Of a stretch of 60,082 nt of DNA, positions 37,301 through 48,700 are shown piece by piece. The translations under genes and the position numbers were made by a program. How positions within the stretch are numbered: position 1 is the first letter of the stretch; each line of letters starts with the position of its first letter. The stretch is from assembly GCA_013140705.1 (NCBI GenBank), contig JABFSH010000041.1, positions 1 through 60,082 on the forward strand. Direction: 5' to 3'. The notes beneath the pieces were generated by a model that had not been told where the DNA came from, searched no databases, and worked only from the letters and a program-made list of their open reading frames with translations. This DNA comes from Methylococcaceae bacterium. GTDB taxonomy: Bacteria > Pseudomonadota > Gammaproteobacteria > Methylococcales > Methylomonadaceae.

Positions 37301-37702
37301 AATGCTTCCGGTTCGGAACTGCTGGATTTGCCGATGTCGCTGGAAGCGCAATATTGGGCCGGCAGTTACTATGTTGTGAATACCGATGACAGTTGCACAC
37401 AAGTCACTGTACCTTCAGTGGGTAGCGGCCTGGCGTTCGGCGGAAACCTGACTGGCGCCATGACCACATTGACCATCGATGGCATTAACAGCGGCTTGAG
37501 TACACTGTCTCTTGGAATAAGCAATCTGCTTTGGACGAAGCCCGGTGCAAACAACACCGGTTACGTGGATATGACGATCACGGCGCCCACCTGGCTGCAG
37601 TACAACTGGACAGGTTCGGGCGACACCGATCCTTCGGCAAGAGCAACCTTTGGCATCTATAAAGGGAGCGAAAAAGTCATTTATATGCGAGAAGTTTATT
37701 AG
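34385..37702 (+). CDS. MshQ-like secreted protein with DUF6701 domain
   Basis: A 1105-residue exported protein. A signal sequence covers about residues 1-36 (KLLVVLCLWLLTNQSIQAAI). Two related modules of about 170 residues follow; each contains GDMLICIVES or GDVMIASVAV, SPSGWTRL or TPTGWTLI, and FRGVDTNNPF or FSGVDNTSPI. After them comes a cysteine-containing region, and from about residue 700 the DUF6701 part with GRFTPDHFVTTVTPACSS and YSGQHADVTVTAMDA. DUF6701 is the hallmark of MshQ of MSHA pilus loci. No pilus gene is adjacent, so this may be an orphan surface or pilus-tip protein. It is convergent with the HupE-like gene, 20 bp away. Confidence 0.75.
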   Translation: MTDSLKLPAINTAFCSKLLVVLCLWLLTNQSIQAAINFRAASQASISSTTGSSSISYVGSGDNDSEDNGNVNPDLPNSFRTGDMLICIVESRDNVAHSISSPSGWTRLYSTSNGANSQASLFYKFATSSSENDPTISHSGGSAIIANCLAFRGVDTNNPFDASYAAASSGADNTVETGSLTTVTANTVVVFAGHMADNHGSLSITSAGGLTWNKSIFDSTSKSNGLAISLHYASKATAGTVEPIVGTVSYASSSAAAVSNGALLALRPQSSKITVNVPTGTTSGDVMIASVAVTPAAVTINTPTGWTLIRTIQNTSSTRSRLAVFRRVATASEPASYAWTFSRSHSGAVGGILSFSGVDNTSPINKENGGTTVSSTTHAAVSITPTSANVMLVGTFSYASAGTWTAPTGMTEAVDVASRTTNSSSGESMEMTYQTQATATATGIKTATATATRDRGVSHILALKPAASASVGIDHIQIEHDGNGVTCASETIVVKACLDTACNNLYTGSTSVTLLPGTSSNISWAGNPITFTGSTSVNLSVTSVETVTLGTSSVSPAAGNASQCYVNATQNCSLPFTSSAFNFTSIPSQTAGTTSAAITMHAITGTSGGGINCTGLSSGSKAIELAFQCADPATCAGKQVSINSTPIASNPASGVSAYTSVNLTFDSSSKTSFTLKYPDVGKINLTARYALSGSSHIQGNSNVFVVKPFGFAFSAIKRTADNFANPAANNASGAPFIKASNPFSATVSAITSSGAATPNFGNESTPEGTLLSNSLVDPDPNNGGNPGTLNGSLAVTGDLFSSGSSQITDLSWDDVGIIALSADILDGDYLGTGNVTSTSGPIGRFTPDHFVTTVTPACSSATPFTYSGQHADVTVTAMDAQDDQTSNYDATLGYAKTITLSDAGSTSGFSLNTMVNDMEAGIGTDSDIVYSFASKATAPATLTLRAVDTDGISSQDSIEDTELVYSGRLSLQNASGSELLDLPMSLEAQYWAGSYYVVNTDDSCTQVTVPSVGSGLAFGGNLTGAMTTLTIDGINSGLSTLSLGISNLLWTKPGANNTGYVDMTITAPTWLQYNWTGSGDTDPSARATFGIYKGSEKVIYMREVY

Positions 37703-37722
37703 ACGATGAGAAAGTCTGTTAC

Positions 37723-38814
37723 TTACTGCAAGGCATGGTAAAAATAAACCAGACCGGCAAATGAAATAATGGCCGAACCATAGCGTTGCAATCCGGAACT
37801 CAGCGTTGGCTTATCGGCATGAGCATTCCGTAAAAGCGCCAAGCCTCCAAAAACCGGCAGAACGACCATCATATGGCCGATTTCGATACCGATACTGAAC
37901 GCCACCATGGCCAGCGCCATGCCGTCATGTGCCATTGCTGACATGGCATCCAGCAAACCACCGGCAAAACCGAGACCGTGAAATAAACCAAAGCCAAAGG
38001 CGACCAGCAAACGTGCCCCACCCAGACTGCGTGTCGGCCAAAAAATATTCTGCATGGCGACAGTCACAATACTTGCTGCAATCATGGGTTCTACGACAGC
38101 AACCGGCAAACGGATGATATTCAACACCGCTAACGCCAGCGTAAGGGTATGCGCCAGCGTAAACACGGCAATCACTTTGAACAGGTCTTTCCAGCCGGCG
38201 ACCGCCAGTACCAAGGCCGCTACAAACAGCAAATGATCGTAGCCGGTGAGAATGTGCGCAATACCGTGGCGCACATAGGCATTCATCAAGCCCGGCCGAT
38301 TCAATCCGCCAGCACCGTCATGTTCAAAAACCAAGGCTTCCCGATACGTGAACAGCAAGCCTTCACTGGCAGGTTGTTCGGCCACGCCAATGCGAACAAT
38401 GTAACTGGCTTCCCAGGGATTACCAGGCGCGAACGGGAATTCCCTCAGCACATCCTGCCGGAATGTCAGCTGTTTCAGTGTGGCTGCGACCAATGGATAG
38501 TCAAGTCGGTAGCGGAGTGGCCCTTTCGTCTGCGAGGGTGTTTCGACGACACGTCCATTAACAGAGCGCCCATCCGCCGTGACATGCAGGTGCTTGAGCA
38601 GGTAATCGCCATGCTCACCAAGGGCTTCAGGCCCAGGTTTACTGTTTCTCTTGCTCCAGGCACTAGCGACAAGCAGTTCTTCCAGTGAAACGGTCGCCAG
38701 CACATCGATATGATCGGCTTGAACGGTTATCGTCATCGCACCCTGCGAAACAGGATGTGCCTGTGTCAACTCACAACCCAAAACGACGGTCAGCAACACA
38801 ACAGCTTTCAGCAT
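37723..38814 (-). CDS. HupE/UreJ-family membrane protein with N-terminal exported domain
   Basis: About 363 residues if read from MLKAVVLLTVVLGCELTQAH, a standard signal peptide with cleavage at TQA-HPVS. A start 23 codons earlier (38883) overlaps the TPR gene and is the alternative. The exported domain (about 25-170) begins HPVSQGAMTITV. The membrane part has about six segments and the HupE motif HGIAHILTGYDHLLFVAALV with the conserved His and Asp. HupE and UreJ transport nickel or cobalt in some bacteria, but long forms with an exported domain are mostly unassigned. The gene follows the TPR gene closely and is probably cotranscribed. Confidence 0.85.
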   Translation of the reverse strand: MLKAVVLLTVVLGCELTQAHPVSQGAMTITVQADHIDVLATVSLEELLVASAWSKRNSKPGPEALGEHGDYLLKHLHVTADGRSVNGRVVETPSQTKGPLRYRLDYPLVAATLKQLTFRQDVLREFPFAPGNPWEASYIVRIGVAEQPASEGLLFTYREALVFEHDGAGGLNRPGLMNAYVRHGIAHILTGYDHLLFVAALVLAVAGWKDLFKVIAVFTLAHTLTLALAVLNIIRLPVAVVEPMIAASIVTVAMQNIFWPTRSLGGARLLVAFGFGLFHGLGFAGGLLDAMSAMAHDGMALAMVAFSIGIEIGHMMVVLPVFGGLALLRNAHADKPTLSSGLQRYGSAIISFAGLVYFYHALQ

Positions 38815-38860
38815 GAACCGTCCAAACCATGCGCTGGATGGGCGGCAATAATACTGTACC

Positions 38861-40090
38861 TTATCGATGCACATGAAACGCATCGTAATGCGGATTAATT
38901 TGAACGGCCTGCTGTAAATATCGTTGCCCCGCCTCCGTGAGTCCGGCTGCCAAATAAATCATGCCGGCATGAAAATAAACATGCGCATCCTGCCAATTGA
39001 AAGCCAGGGCATTGTTGATGGCTTCGACCGCCTCAACATGCTGGCCATTGCGGAACAAAGCCCAAGCCAGGGCATCCTGCGTCATCACGTTCTGCCGTAA
39101 CTGCAAGTCCCTGCGTGCCCATTTGACGGCTTCAGCACCGTCCTGGCGCGCATCGGCGTAAAACGAAGACAGATGGTGATAATACTGGACGTCACCACGA
39201 TTTACCGAATCCAAATAGTGAACCAATGCCTTGTCATGCCAGGACTGGGCAAGTTCCGGTTTGCCGATAAAAAGATACAAATCACCTAGGGACTGATAGA
39301 TTTCAGGCTTTCTGGTGCAAAAAGCCATTTGTTTATACAGGCTGATCGCCTCATCAAATTTTCGCTGTGTTGCGAGCCACTCGGCTATGTAATCTTGAGT
39401 GAGCCAATAACCGGAATAGGCTTGATCGGCCTGCCGATAATGCCGCCAGGCCTTGTCCGCTTGTCCTCGACTTAAGGCGATATAACCTCGCTGCAGTTTT
39501 ACCCAGGCATACGATCGCATGTCTTTTGCCGATATTTCCTCTTCTGCCGCCTGATATAAGTAGTCAGCAGTTTCGTAGGCTCCGAATTTGGCTTGCAAAT
39601 AGGCTAGACGGGATAAATTATCCCAGGTCCGGTTTGTCTCAATAATGGCCTGATAACTGGCTGCCGCATTTGAATACTTGCCTTCCTGAACAGCGATTTC
39701 TGCCTTCAAAACCTCGACTTTAGCATCATCCAAAAACGCCAGTTTTTCCAGATCCATTTTGGCCGCTTGCAAACGATGCAACTTCAAATTATATGCCGCA
39801 TGTAAAAGATAAAGATCCGCTGACAATAAATCCTTGGTCAATGCCTTATCAAATGCGCGGTCGGCGTTTTCGACATCGTCCTGACGTCCTGTCAATGCGC
39901 TCAGCTGGAACGAATAAAACGCCTGATTAAAAAGGTTCCTCGACTGGCTAGAGAGCTCGTATGCGGACTTAATCTGTGTCAATTCCAGCTGATAATCCGT
40001 TGCTTTAAGTCCATGCCATCCGGTTAAAAAAGCCACAAACACGGCAATTGCCAGACTAACAATGATTTTAACGATGCGTTTTACAATCAC
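38861..40090 (-). CDS. TPR-repeat protein anchored in the membrane
   Basis: A 409-residue protein with one N-terminal membrane anchor or uncleaved signal (IVKIIVSLAIAVFVAFLTGW) and a body of about eight to ten tetratricopeptide repeats; examples are SADLYLLHAAYNLKLHRLQA, then YLQAKFGAYETADYLYQAAE, and a last one ending YLQQAVQINPHYDAF. It likely acts as a periplasmic scaffold. The start is GTG at 40090. Both this codon and the AAAGG eight bases before it come from the end of an inserted inverted-repeat element. The HupE-like gene follows; the DUF4331 gene lies upstream beyond the insertion. Confidence 0.85.
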   Translation of the reverse strand: MIVKRIVKIIVSLAIAVFVAFLTGWHGLKATDYQLELTQIKSAYELSSQSRNLFNQAFYSFQLSALTGRQDDVENADRAFDKALTKDLLSADLYLLHAAYNLKLHRLQAAKMDLEKLAFLDDAKVEVLKAEIAVQEGKYSNAAASYQAIIETNRTWDNLSRLAYLQAKFGAYETADYLYQAAEEEISAKDMRSYAWVKLQRGYIALSRGQADKAWRHYRQADQAYSGYWLTQDYIAEWLATQRKFDEAISLYKQMAFCTRKPEIYQSLGDLYLFIGKPELAQSWHDKALVHYLDSVNRGDVQYYHHLSSFYADARQDGAEAVKWARRDLQLRQNVMTQDALAWALFRNGQHVEAVEAINNALAFNWQDAHVYFHAGMIYLAAGLTEAGQRYLQQAVQINPHYDAFHVHR

Positions 40091-40397
40091 TATAGGAACC
40101 TTTAAAAATTATTCGATCATGCTTCGACACGCTCTCAAGAAACAGCTTTTTTGTATTTGTAAAATCAATGACTTGCAAAGATATGAAAACACAAAAAAGT
40201 ACGTCGAACAGCGACTGTTTCATGGTAACGCCATGCCTCCGAAGGGGGGCTTATTTTGCTCAGCACGAACGGATAAGTAACTGATTTAACGAAACACCCG
40301 TTCGCACTCGACTTGTATGGATGCAGGAGGTAGAGCAACGCATGGAGCAGTTGCCGAGAGCGTGTCGAAGTGCAATTTTTAGAGGTTCCCTATAGTG
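40088..40397. mobile_element. MITE-like element with terminal inverted repeats
   Basis: A 310-bp element with no gene. The left end CACTATAGGAACCTTTAAAA (from 40088) and the inverted right end (to 40397) agree over about 24 bases with one gap and one mismatch; a second inverted block, CTTCGACACGCTC, follows on both sides. The interior has ACGAACGGATAAGT (40265 on) and ACCCGTTCG, shared with the repeat at 53998-54108, plus a short copy of the GGATGCAGGAGGTAG repeat. It is likely a non-autonomous insertion. No transposase with these ends is in the window. The 105 bases from here to the DUF4331 gene show nothing else. Confidence 0.65.
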
Positions 40398-40502
40398 TTA
40401 TGCAAGGACGAGTGGGAACGAACGCAAATGTGGCGATCATCAACACTATCGCCACGCCTGCCTGAATCGTAAGATTAACCGCCTATAACATCTTATCGTT
40501 GA

Positions 40503-42167
40503 CTACCAGGGCTCTGCCAGATACGGGAACTCCTTGAGGAATTCCTTATCGTTCTTCAATGGGTTCGGTGGTGTTTTCGGAAAGATGGGCGCACCATCCC
40601 ACAGGGCTTGACTGCCGAGAGTCTCAAGATTGCATGGTTTGCCGCCGCAACCTTTTTCCATATCCAGGAACAACGACAGGAAGCGGGTTGCCACCTGATC
40701 CTCAAAGCGACGTCCAAAGGGCCAGGTCCCGGTCGTATCCATATCGATGGCGGCAACATTCGGAACAAAAATCTCAAAAGTTCTCGGTGGCTTGATATCC
40801 AATCCTTTTAGATTCCATGCATTATCGGGCATATTGATGCGTTGAAAGAAGCATTTCTTGGCGCGTGCAAACGCTTCTACCGGCAGTTTGTAGGTTTTGT
40901 AAACCGAAACCGGCGAATTAGAATGATCAAAACAGGTCCCAAGCCCCAAAGCGCTGATCGACGGACCAAATCCCCAGCCCAGGTGGGCAAAGCGCCGGAC
41001 ATAGAGCTCAGACAGTTTGACATTATTAGCCAACTGCTTGTCATCTTCCCTGAGATTGAGCGCCGCATCCAGAAACGGCACGCCATCCACATCAACCTTC
41101 TTATAGTCACTCAAGCGATCATTAAATCCTGCAATAGGCAGAGGACTCGGCTTTTCCCCTTTAACCCTGGCAAAGAATGATGTTTCCTTTTGATCGGGAA
41201 TGGCTTTGGCTTTCGCAGAGGCTTTCAATACCCAGCTTTCACCCCAGGTTCTGACAATTCTGTCGGTCTCCGGCGTTTTAGTCAGTGTTTTCAAAGGTAT
41301 CTCCAGAACAATGGCATTAACATTGCGCCCCGCCTGTGCATCTTTGCCACTGTAGACAAAACGGAAATTTCCATTTTCATCCTTCAGAAATTTATTACCT
41401 TTCCATTCCAGAGGACTTTTGGGAAGATCTTTTTTTACTGTAAAACCCCAACCCGGCGTGTTTTTATCAAAGTTGAACAGCGTATTGCCTTCCAGTTCAA
41501 TCAGCGTTTTAGGTATAGGTACATCTCTCAATTTCTTGTTGGCATGGGGAACCTGATAGTACTGTGGCATATAGTTGATTGACCGGAAAAATCCGGGCAA
41601 GTCGTTAAAGAAGGCGTCATCGCGCCCGCCAACAAAGGCCTTGACGACAGCACCATCGACCGATTTGATGTCAATCACTTTGTTGGTATCGATCACCTGG
41701 GAAAAATCCCCGTTAGGAAAGCCGATAAAATCCAATTTGGCCTGGTTGTTCCTGTTGAACGTCACCCGCACCTCGGAAGGTTTGAAGTTGACATATTTTT
41801 TGCCGACGGCCTTGGCGTAGTCTAATACCGCGGTTAAGGTGCCTTTATCTGCCATCGACAACGAGGCCCGGGGATCGGGGTCGAACTGAATGCGGTACAG
41901 CAGGTCGGTATCAAACACACCTGCCTTTGGAATAGAGGCAAACGTCAAGGCCACCACCACTTTCTCGCCGTTGGCCTTATCGTCGCCGGGAAAACCGAAC
42001 ATGTCATACAAGTCAGCCGGACTCGTCGGGATATCTGAAAAAATTGAGTTGATCGCATTCGGATCGTTATGATCGGCAGCAATGCCAGGGCCTGACATCA
42101 GCAGGCAACCGAGTGCCGCAATGGCAATCATTTGCCCGTTTATTGGAATCGAATTTTCTCGTTTCAT
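40503..42167 (-). CDS. DUF4331 family exported protein
   Basis: A 554-residue protein with a signal peptide (MIAIAALGCLLMSGPGIAAD, cleaved near residue 31). It then shows DUF4331 features: HNDPNAINSIFSDIPTSPAD for the calcium-rich start, DLYDMFGFPGDD, LLYRIQFDPDPRASL, and repeated beta-strand segments up to FPYLAEPW. The function is unknown; members are periplasmic or extracellular. It is on the same strand as, and upstream of, the TPR and HupE-like genes. I think the three are a functional set that was split by the element at 40088-40397. Confidence 0.88.
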   Translation of the reverse strand: MKRENSIPINGQMIAIAALGCLLMSGPGIAADHNDPNAINSIFSDIPTSPADLYDMFGFPGDDKANGEKVVVALTFASIPKAGVFDTDLLYRIQFDPDPRASLSMADKGTLTAVLDYAKAVGKKYVNFKPSEVRVTFNRNNQAKLDFIGFPNGDFSQVIDTNKVIDIKSVDGAVVKAFVGGRDDAFFNDLPGFFRSINYMPQYYQVPHANKKLRDVPIPKTLIELEGNTLFNFDKNTPGWGFTVKKDLPKSPLEWKGNKFLKDENGNFRFVYSGKDAQAGRNVNAIVLEIPLKTLTKTPETDRIVRTWGESWVLKASAKAKAIPDQKETSFFARVKGEKPSPLPIAGFNDRLSDYKKVDVDGVPFLDAALNLREDDKQLANNVKLSELYVRRFAHLGWGFGPSISALGLGTCFDHSNSPVSVYKTYKLPVEAFARAKKCFFQRINMPDNAWNLKGLDIKPPRTFEIFVPNVAAIDMDTTGTWPFGRRFEDQVATRFLSLFLDMEKGCGGKPCNLETLGSQALWDGAPIFPKTPPNPLKNDKEFLKEFPYLAEPW

Positions 42168-42492
42168 TGCTGTTACCCCGTGATTTTAAAATTATATTGG
42201 GAAGGTTTCCAGATAGCCGCACATGCCATACACCATCAGGCCCATGTAGTGTTGCAAATTGGAAGTGTCAGAATTCTTGACAAACAAATGGAATGGAAAT
42301 TGAAAGCTACCGATATTATCAGTACTTGTCAATACCAATGCTTCGGATTCCCGTGGCATCCAAATGCAATATGCGTTATTGGCATGCAAATTGATGCATT
42401 TTTTGACAGATGAGGACCTTGTCTTCTGATCGTGGGGGCAACACTCATTGAATTGATGTATTGGCTAAACCGTTAACGACGAGGATGCAACC
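42168..42492. other. Intergenic stretch between DUF4331 and a small gene
   Basis: This divergent gap must hold the promoter of the DUF4331 gene on the minus strand and that of the small gene on the plus strand. I found no strong -35/-10 pair or hairpin in it. The 93- and 65-codon frames across it lack ribosome sites and family resemblance. Confidence 0.35.
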
Positions 42493-42654
42493 ATGCAAGC
42501 ATTTGGCTATTTAACTCTAGGCGTACTGTTATTCGTGTTGATTGGGCAAGAAATCGGTTCTTCCAATCCCTGCTCACAATTCAGTGACCCCAGCCGGCAA
42601 GCGCTCTGTACCACCGACAACCACCCGTTAGTCGAACCAGCCGATGATGACTAG
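42493..42654 (+). CDS. Small membrane or secreted peptide, 53 residues
   Basis: ATG at 42493 is preceded at 8 bases by GAGGA. The peptide starts MQAFGYLTLGVLLFVLIGQE, a single hydrophobic segment that may be a membrane anchor or signal peptide, followed by a polar tail with two Cys (SNPCSQF and ALCTTD) and an acidic end (EPADDD). It ends at TAG 42652-42654. The ribosome site, hydrophobic start and even codon pattern support a real gene. No family is recognised. The 257 bases after it, up to ligA, hold nothing I can name. Confidence 0.5.
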   Translation: MQAFGYLTLGVLLFVLIGQEIGSSNPCSQFSDPSRQALCTTDNHPLVEPADDD

Positions 42655-42911
42655 ACCACCTGGTATTTTGACAGAACCCGTTACCGCCTGGATATCAAGG
42701 TGACCATTTTTTGACATTTGATATTCAGGCCGATGGGTATGTCATGCCGGCATAGTGTTGTTTCATTGCTGCATTATGTTGCTTTTTTACGAAAAAGTGA
42801 GTCAACATTGTGCCTGGAGATACCAATACGCACTCATTTGATGCATCGTGAAAAGCGTTATAGCCGGAGTAGTTGAGCAATTATCAATGTGTGCTTAGCT
42901 ACAACTAAAAA

Positions 42912-44972
<2,061 letters not shown>

Positions 44973-45034
44973 TCAAGGTCAAAGCCAAAGAATCCTTTCA
45001 CTTTTAACCTTGAGCTCATGCCCTTGTGCCTGAT

Positions 45035-45724
45035 CTATAAACTATGCCGAATCTGTTCAACCGTAGTATCGGTTAACGGTAGTCTTTGGTGATCCCAAAT
45101 AACGCCATCCAGTTCCGAAGCTAATAATTTAATGGTATCGACAAAATCGTCAAAAACAACTTGCGCGTTTTCCAGCACACCAGGCTGCATGAAAAATACG
45201 ACGCCTGGGCAATAAAATGTTTCCAGATCGCTGGCTGGAAACGTGCCCGGCTCCACCATGCAGACAACCCCGAAGTCTACCAGGCGATTGGCATCGACAC
45301 GCTCAAATATTTTCATGCTACCGTATTCAAGTCCAACTTTATTAAAGGCATCCACCAGATCCGCGCCGTTGAACCCTTCATCAGCATTCGAGATCAGGCT
45401 GAATTGAATTAGACTCGGTGTGACCACTCGAGGCGCCGGATCAGCGATCTCTTCGTCATCATCGTCTGCATTAAAATAATTGTCGGAGGTATCGAATGAT
45501 TTGGCAGATCCCATGTGAACGATATCGAAATCGTCGCTGCCAACTTCAGTTTGGGTCTTCGTCTGAGTCGATAAGGTGTCTGCAAAACGGATGGGCGCCG
45601 TATCATCAAAAAGATCGCGCTCACGTTCTGACTGTTTGCCTTTGAAATAACTCCAGAATATCATGCCCAAGGTTACAACCAGGCCGGTTGCTATAATCAC
45701 TATTCTTAAAATTTCTTTATCCAT
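45035..45724 (-). CDS. zipA: Cell division protein ZipA
   Basis: A 229-residue inner-membrane division protein. The N-terminal anchor is ILRIVIIATGLVVTLGMIFW, followed by a charged linker that is short (about 60 residues) and acidic rather than Pro/Gln rich. The C-terminal FtsZ-binding domain (about 105-229) has PSLIQFSLISNADEGFNGAD and DTIKLLASELDGVIWD. It tethers FtsZ to the membrane at mid-cell. ZipA is limited to Gammaproteobacteria, which helps place the organism. Its ATG overlaps the smc stop by one base (TGATG). Confidence 0.92.
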   Translation of the reverse strand: MDKEILRIVIIATGLVVTLGMIFWSYFKGKQSERERDLFDDTAPIRFADTLSTQTKTQTEVGSDDFDIVHMGSAKSFDTSDNYFNADDDDEEIADPAPRVVTPSLIQFSLISNADEGFNGADLVDAFNKVGLEYGSMKIFERVDANRLVDFGVVCMVEPGTFPASDLETFYCPGVVFFMQPGVLENAQVVFDDFVDTIKLLASELDGVIWDHQRLPLTDTTVEQIRHSL

Positions 45725-48700
45725 CAGATTTCCGCCAGACTCACTGCTTCGTCAATATCAACTGCAACCATGCGGGATACACCCGGTTCTTTCATCGTAA
45801 CACCTGCCAGTTGTTTTGCAATTTCCATCGTTACTTTATTATGCGAAATATATAAAAACTGAACGGATTCCGACATTTCTTCGACCATTTTTGAAAAGCG
45901 CCCCACGTTTGCATCATCCAGCGGCGCATCGACTTCGTCCAATAAACAGAACGGCGCCGGATTCAGTTCAAAAATCGAAAAGACTAATGCCACGGCCGTC
46001 AGCGCCTTTTCTCCACCGGACAACAAATGGATGGAGCTATTTTTTTTGCCGGGCGGTCGGGCAATAATGTTGACGCCCGTTTCCAATAAATCCTGGTCGG
46101 TCAGTTCAAGATAGGCTTGTCCACCGCCAAACAGTTTGGGGAATTTCTCCTGCAACCCGTTATTTATTTTATCGAAAGTTTCCTTAAAACGCAGCCTGCT
46201 TTCCTTATCAATTTTATTGATCGCCTGATCCAGGGTTTCCAGGGCTTCAATCAGATCGGCATGCTGCTCATTCAGAAAATTCATGCGCTCGGACTGCGAT
46301 TTGTATTCATCAATGGCGGTCAGATTGATGGTGCCCAAGCGCTCGATCTGGCCGCTCAATTCGTCAACCCTGCTTTTCAAGCTTTGCTCTTCAGCCTGTT
46401 CTGGCAACTGGCTTAGTACCACTTCGACATTTGCATCAATTTCGCTTAGCTGTTCATTGACTGTTTGTTGTCGAACCTTACTTTCCTGAAGCTCAAAACG
46501 AATAGTATCGAGTTGGTCTTTTTGTTTTTCCATGGCGCGCTGAGTTCGAGTATGGTCTTCAGCCAGTCGGGTAATGGCCGATTCGATATCTTCCTGCTGC
46601 TGACGCTGGGTTTTTAAGCGAATCTCCAGACGCTCTTTGTCAATGTGCAATTGTTCCAGCTGCTTTTTCTCCTCATCCAGGGGCGCCAGCGTTTCCTGCA
46701 ACTTGCTTTCCAGCTCGGCAATACGTGCGACGGCCTGCTGATGTTGCAGTTTTAGCCGATCTATCTGCTTACCGGTTAATGTCTCCGAAGACCGCAAAGA
46801 CTCGGCCTGCGATTTACAACTAAAAACCTGCTGCCTGGCTTCATTAACGGCCAGCTCGCTGTTACGCTGTTGACCTTGCAAATCCTGATTCAAAGACTCC
46901 AGACGCTGTCTTTTTAGCTCCTGCTCCAACATGACCTGTTCGGCATCTTCAAACACTAAACGGTATTCGGCCATATTTTCGGCATTGAAAGACATATCCT
47001 GCAGAATATCATCCTGCTCCTGACAGACTTGGTCCAGGCGGCGCTTTTGCTGTTCCAGACGGGCAGAATGGGCACTGTGTTCGGCACTTTTCGCTGAAAG
47101 TTCGGCGCCCAGGGTGTTGTGCTGCTTTTGAAGCATTTCGCGCAGGCCTTCTGCATTTTTTAAGGCGATTTCTGTCGCTTCCTGGCGATCTTCAAACTCG
47201 GTAATTTCAACCTGCAATTCATCCTGCCGGTGTTTTAACAAGCGCAACTCCTTTTCACGCTGTAATACACCCGTTTTACTGTCTTTTGCCCGAATGATTT
47301 TCACCCAGCCCGGACCAAACCAGGTGCCATCAGGGCTGACCACTGATTCATGCGGCTTTACCTGAACGGATAATTGCCGTGCACTTTCAATGCTGTCGGC
47401 ACAATAAATACCTGCCAATAAATCGCTTAGATCCCACGGCGCCGTTACTTTATCCAGTAAACGCGGGAGCGGCGACGATTCGGCAACCTCCCGAGACCGG
47501 GTTTCAAACAGGATCAGCGACTCATCATTCAAGTGTTGCAAACCCGGAATAACCTGCTCGGCATTTTCTATACAAATGGCCTCAAGGTAAATACCCAACA
47601 CTGTTTCCGCCGCTGTCTCCCAGCCTGGCTCAACTTCAAGGAACTCGGCCAGACGCTGATTATCGTCCAATTGGACGGATTGCAGCCAGAGACCAAGATT
47701 TTTATTGTCTTTTCCCATCGCATGTTGCTGTAGCAATTCCAGCGAGGTGATTTTTCCTTTGACGTGCTGCAATTCGGACCTTCGCCCATGCAGCGAATCG
47801 TGATATTGCTTCAACTGGTGACGCTGATCGCGAATGTCATTGTGCAACCGTTCAAGCTGATTATGCTGTTCAAGCCGTCGAGATTCAATGACCTCAATAC
47901 TGGCATCCAGCGTTTCAAGCTCAATCTGCAAATGACTGCTGGATAATTCACTGCGCTCGGCCTGCAGTTTATCCAGACGTAACTGCAGCTGGCGGTTTTG
48001 ATTCTCCACTTGCGCCATTTTTACTCGTTGCACTTCGGCCTGCTCCTTGTACTTGGCTGCTTCGGTACGATAGGCTTCCCATTGCGACTGCCAGACCTGT
48101 CTTTGTTGCTGATATTCCTGCTGAATAAGTGTAATTTCATCCAGATGTTCTTCGGCGATTGCAGATTTCTCCGTGACTTCGGCTAATTCCAGCCTCAGGA
48201 TTTCCAGTTGCTGCATATCCTCTTCCAGTTCTCTCAGTGAATGATCAGCCTGCTGACGCAAACGGCCGATTTCGAGGAGCGTTTGCTGATGACTGCTCTC
48301 ATTATGTTTGATAGTCTGCTCAAGACTGCTGACTTCTGCGGCAGCCGAATAATAGTCGGCTTGCGCCTGACTGGTCTGCTGCTGGTGACTTTTATGTTCG
48401 CTGCGTGTTGTTTCCAGATTGCTTTCGATGTCTCGCAACTGACTGAACAAGCGATTATGTTCGCTGGCGACATCCTGTAATTTTTTCTCCAAGGTTTCTG
48501 CGGCATGATGATAGGTTTTCCAGCGCATCGCCAGCAGTTCCAGCTTGTATTGGCGCTCCTGCTTTTTAAGTTCGGTATATTTTTCCGCTTTCTCGGATTG
48601 CTTCTGCAAATGCTTGAGCTGCTTATCAACCTCTTCGCGCAAATCGTCGAGTCGTTCGAGGTTTTCTCGCGTATGCTTCATGCGGGTTTCGGTTTCGCTA

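Noticed and set aside
40062-40280. 72-codon plus-strand frame
   Set aside because: It is formed by the MITE-like element and the antisense of the TPR gene start.
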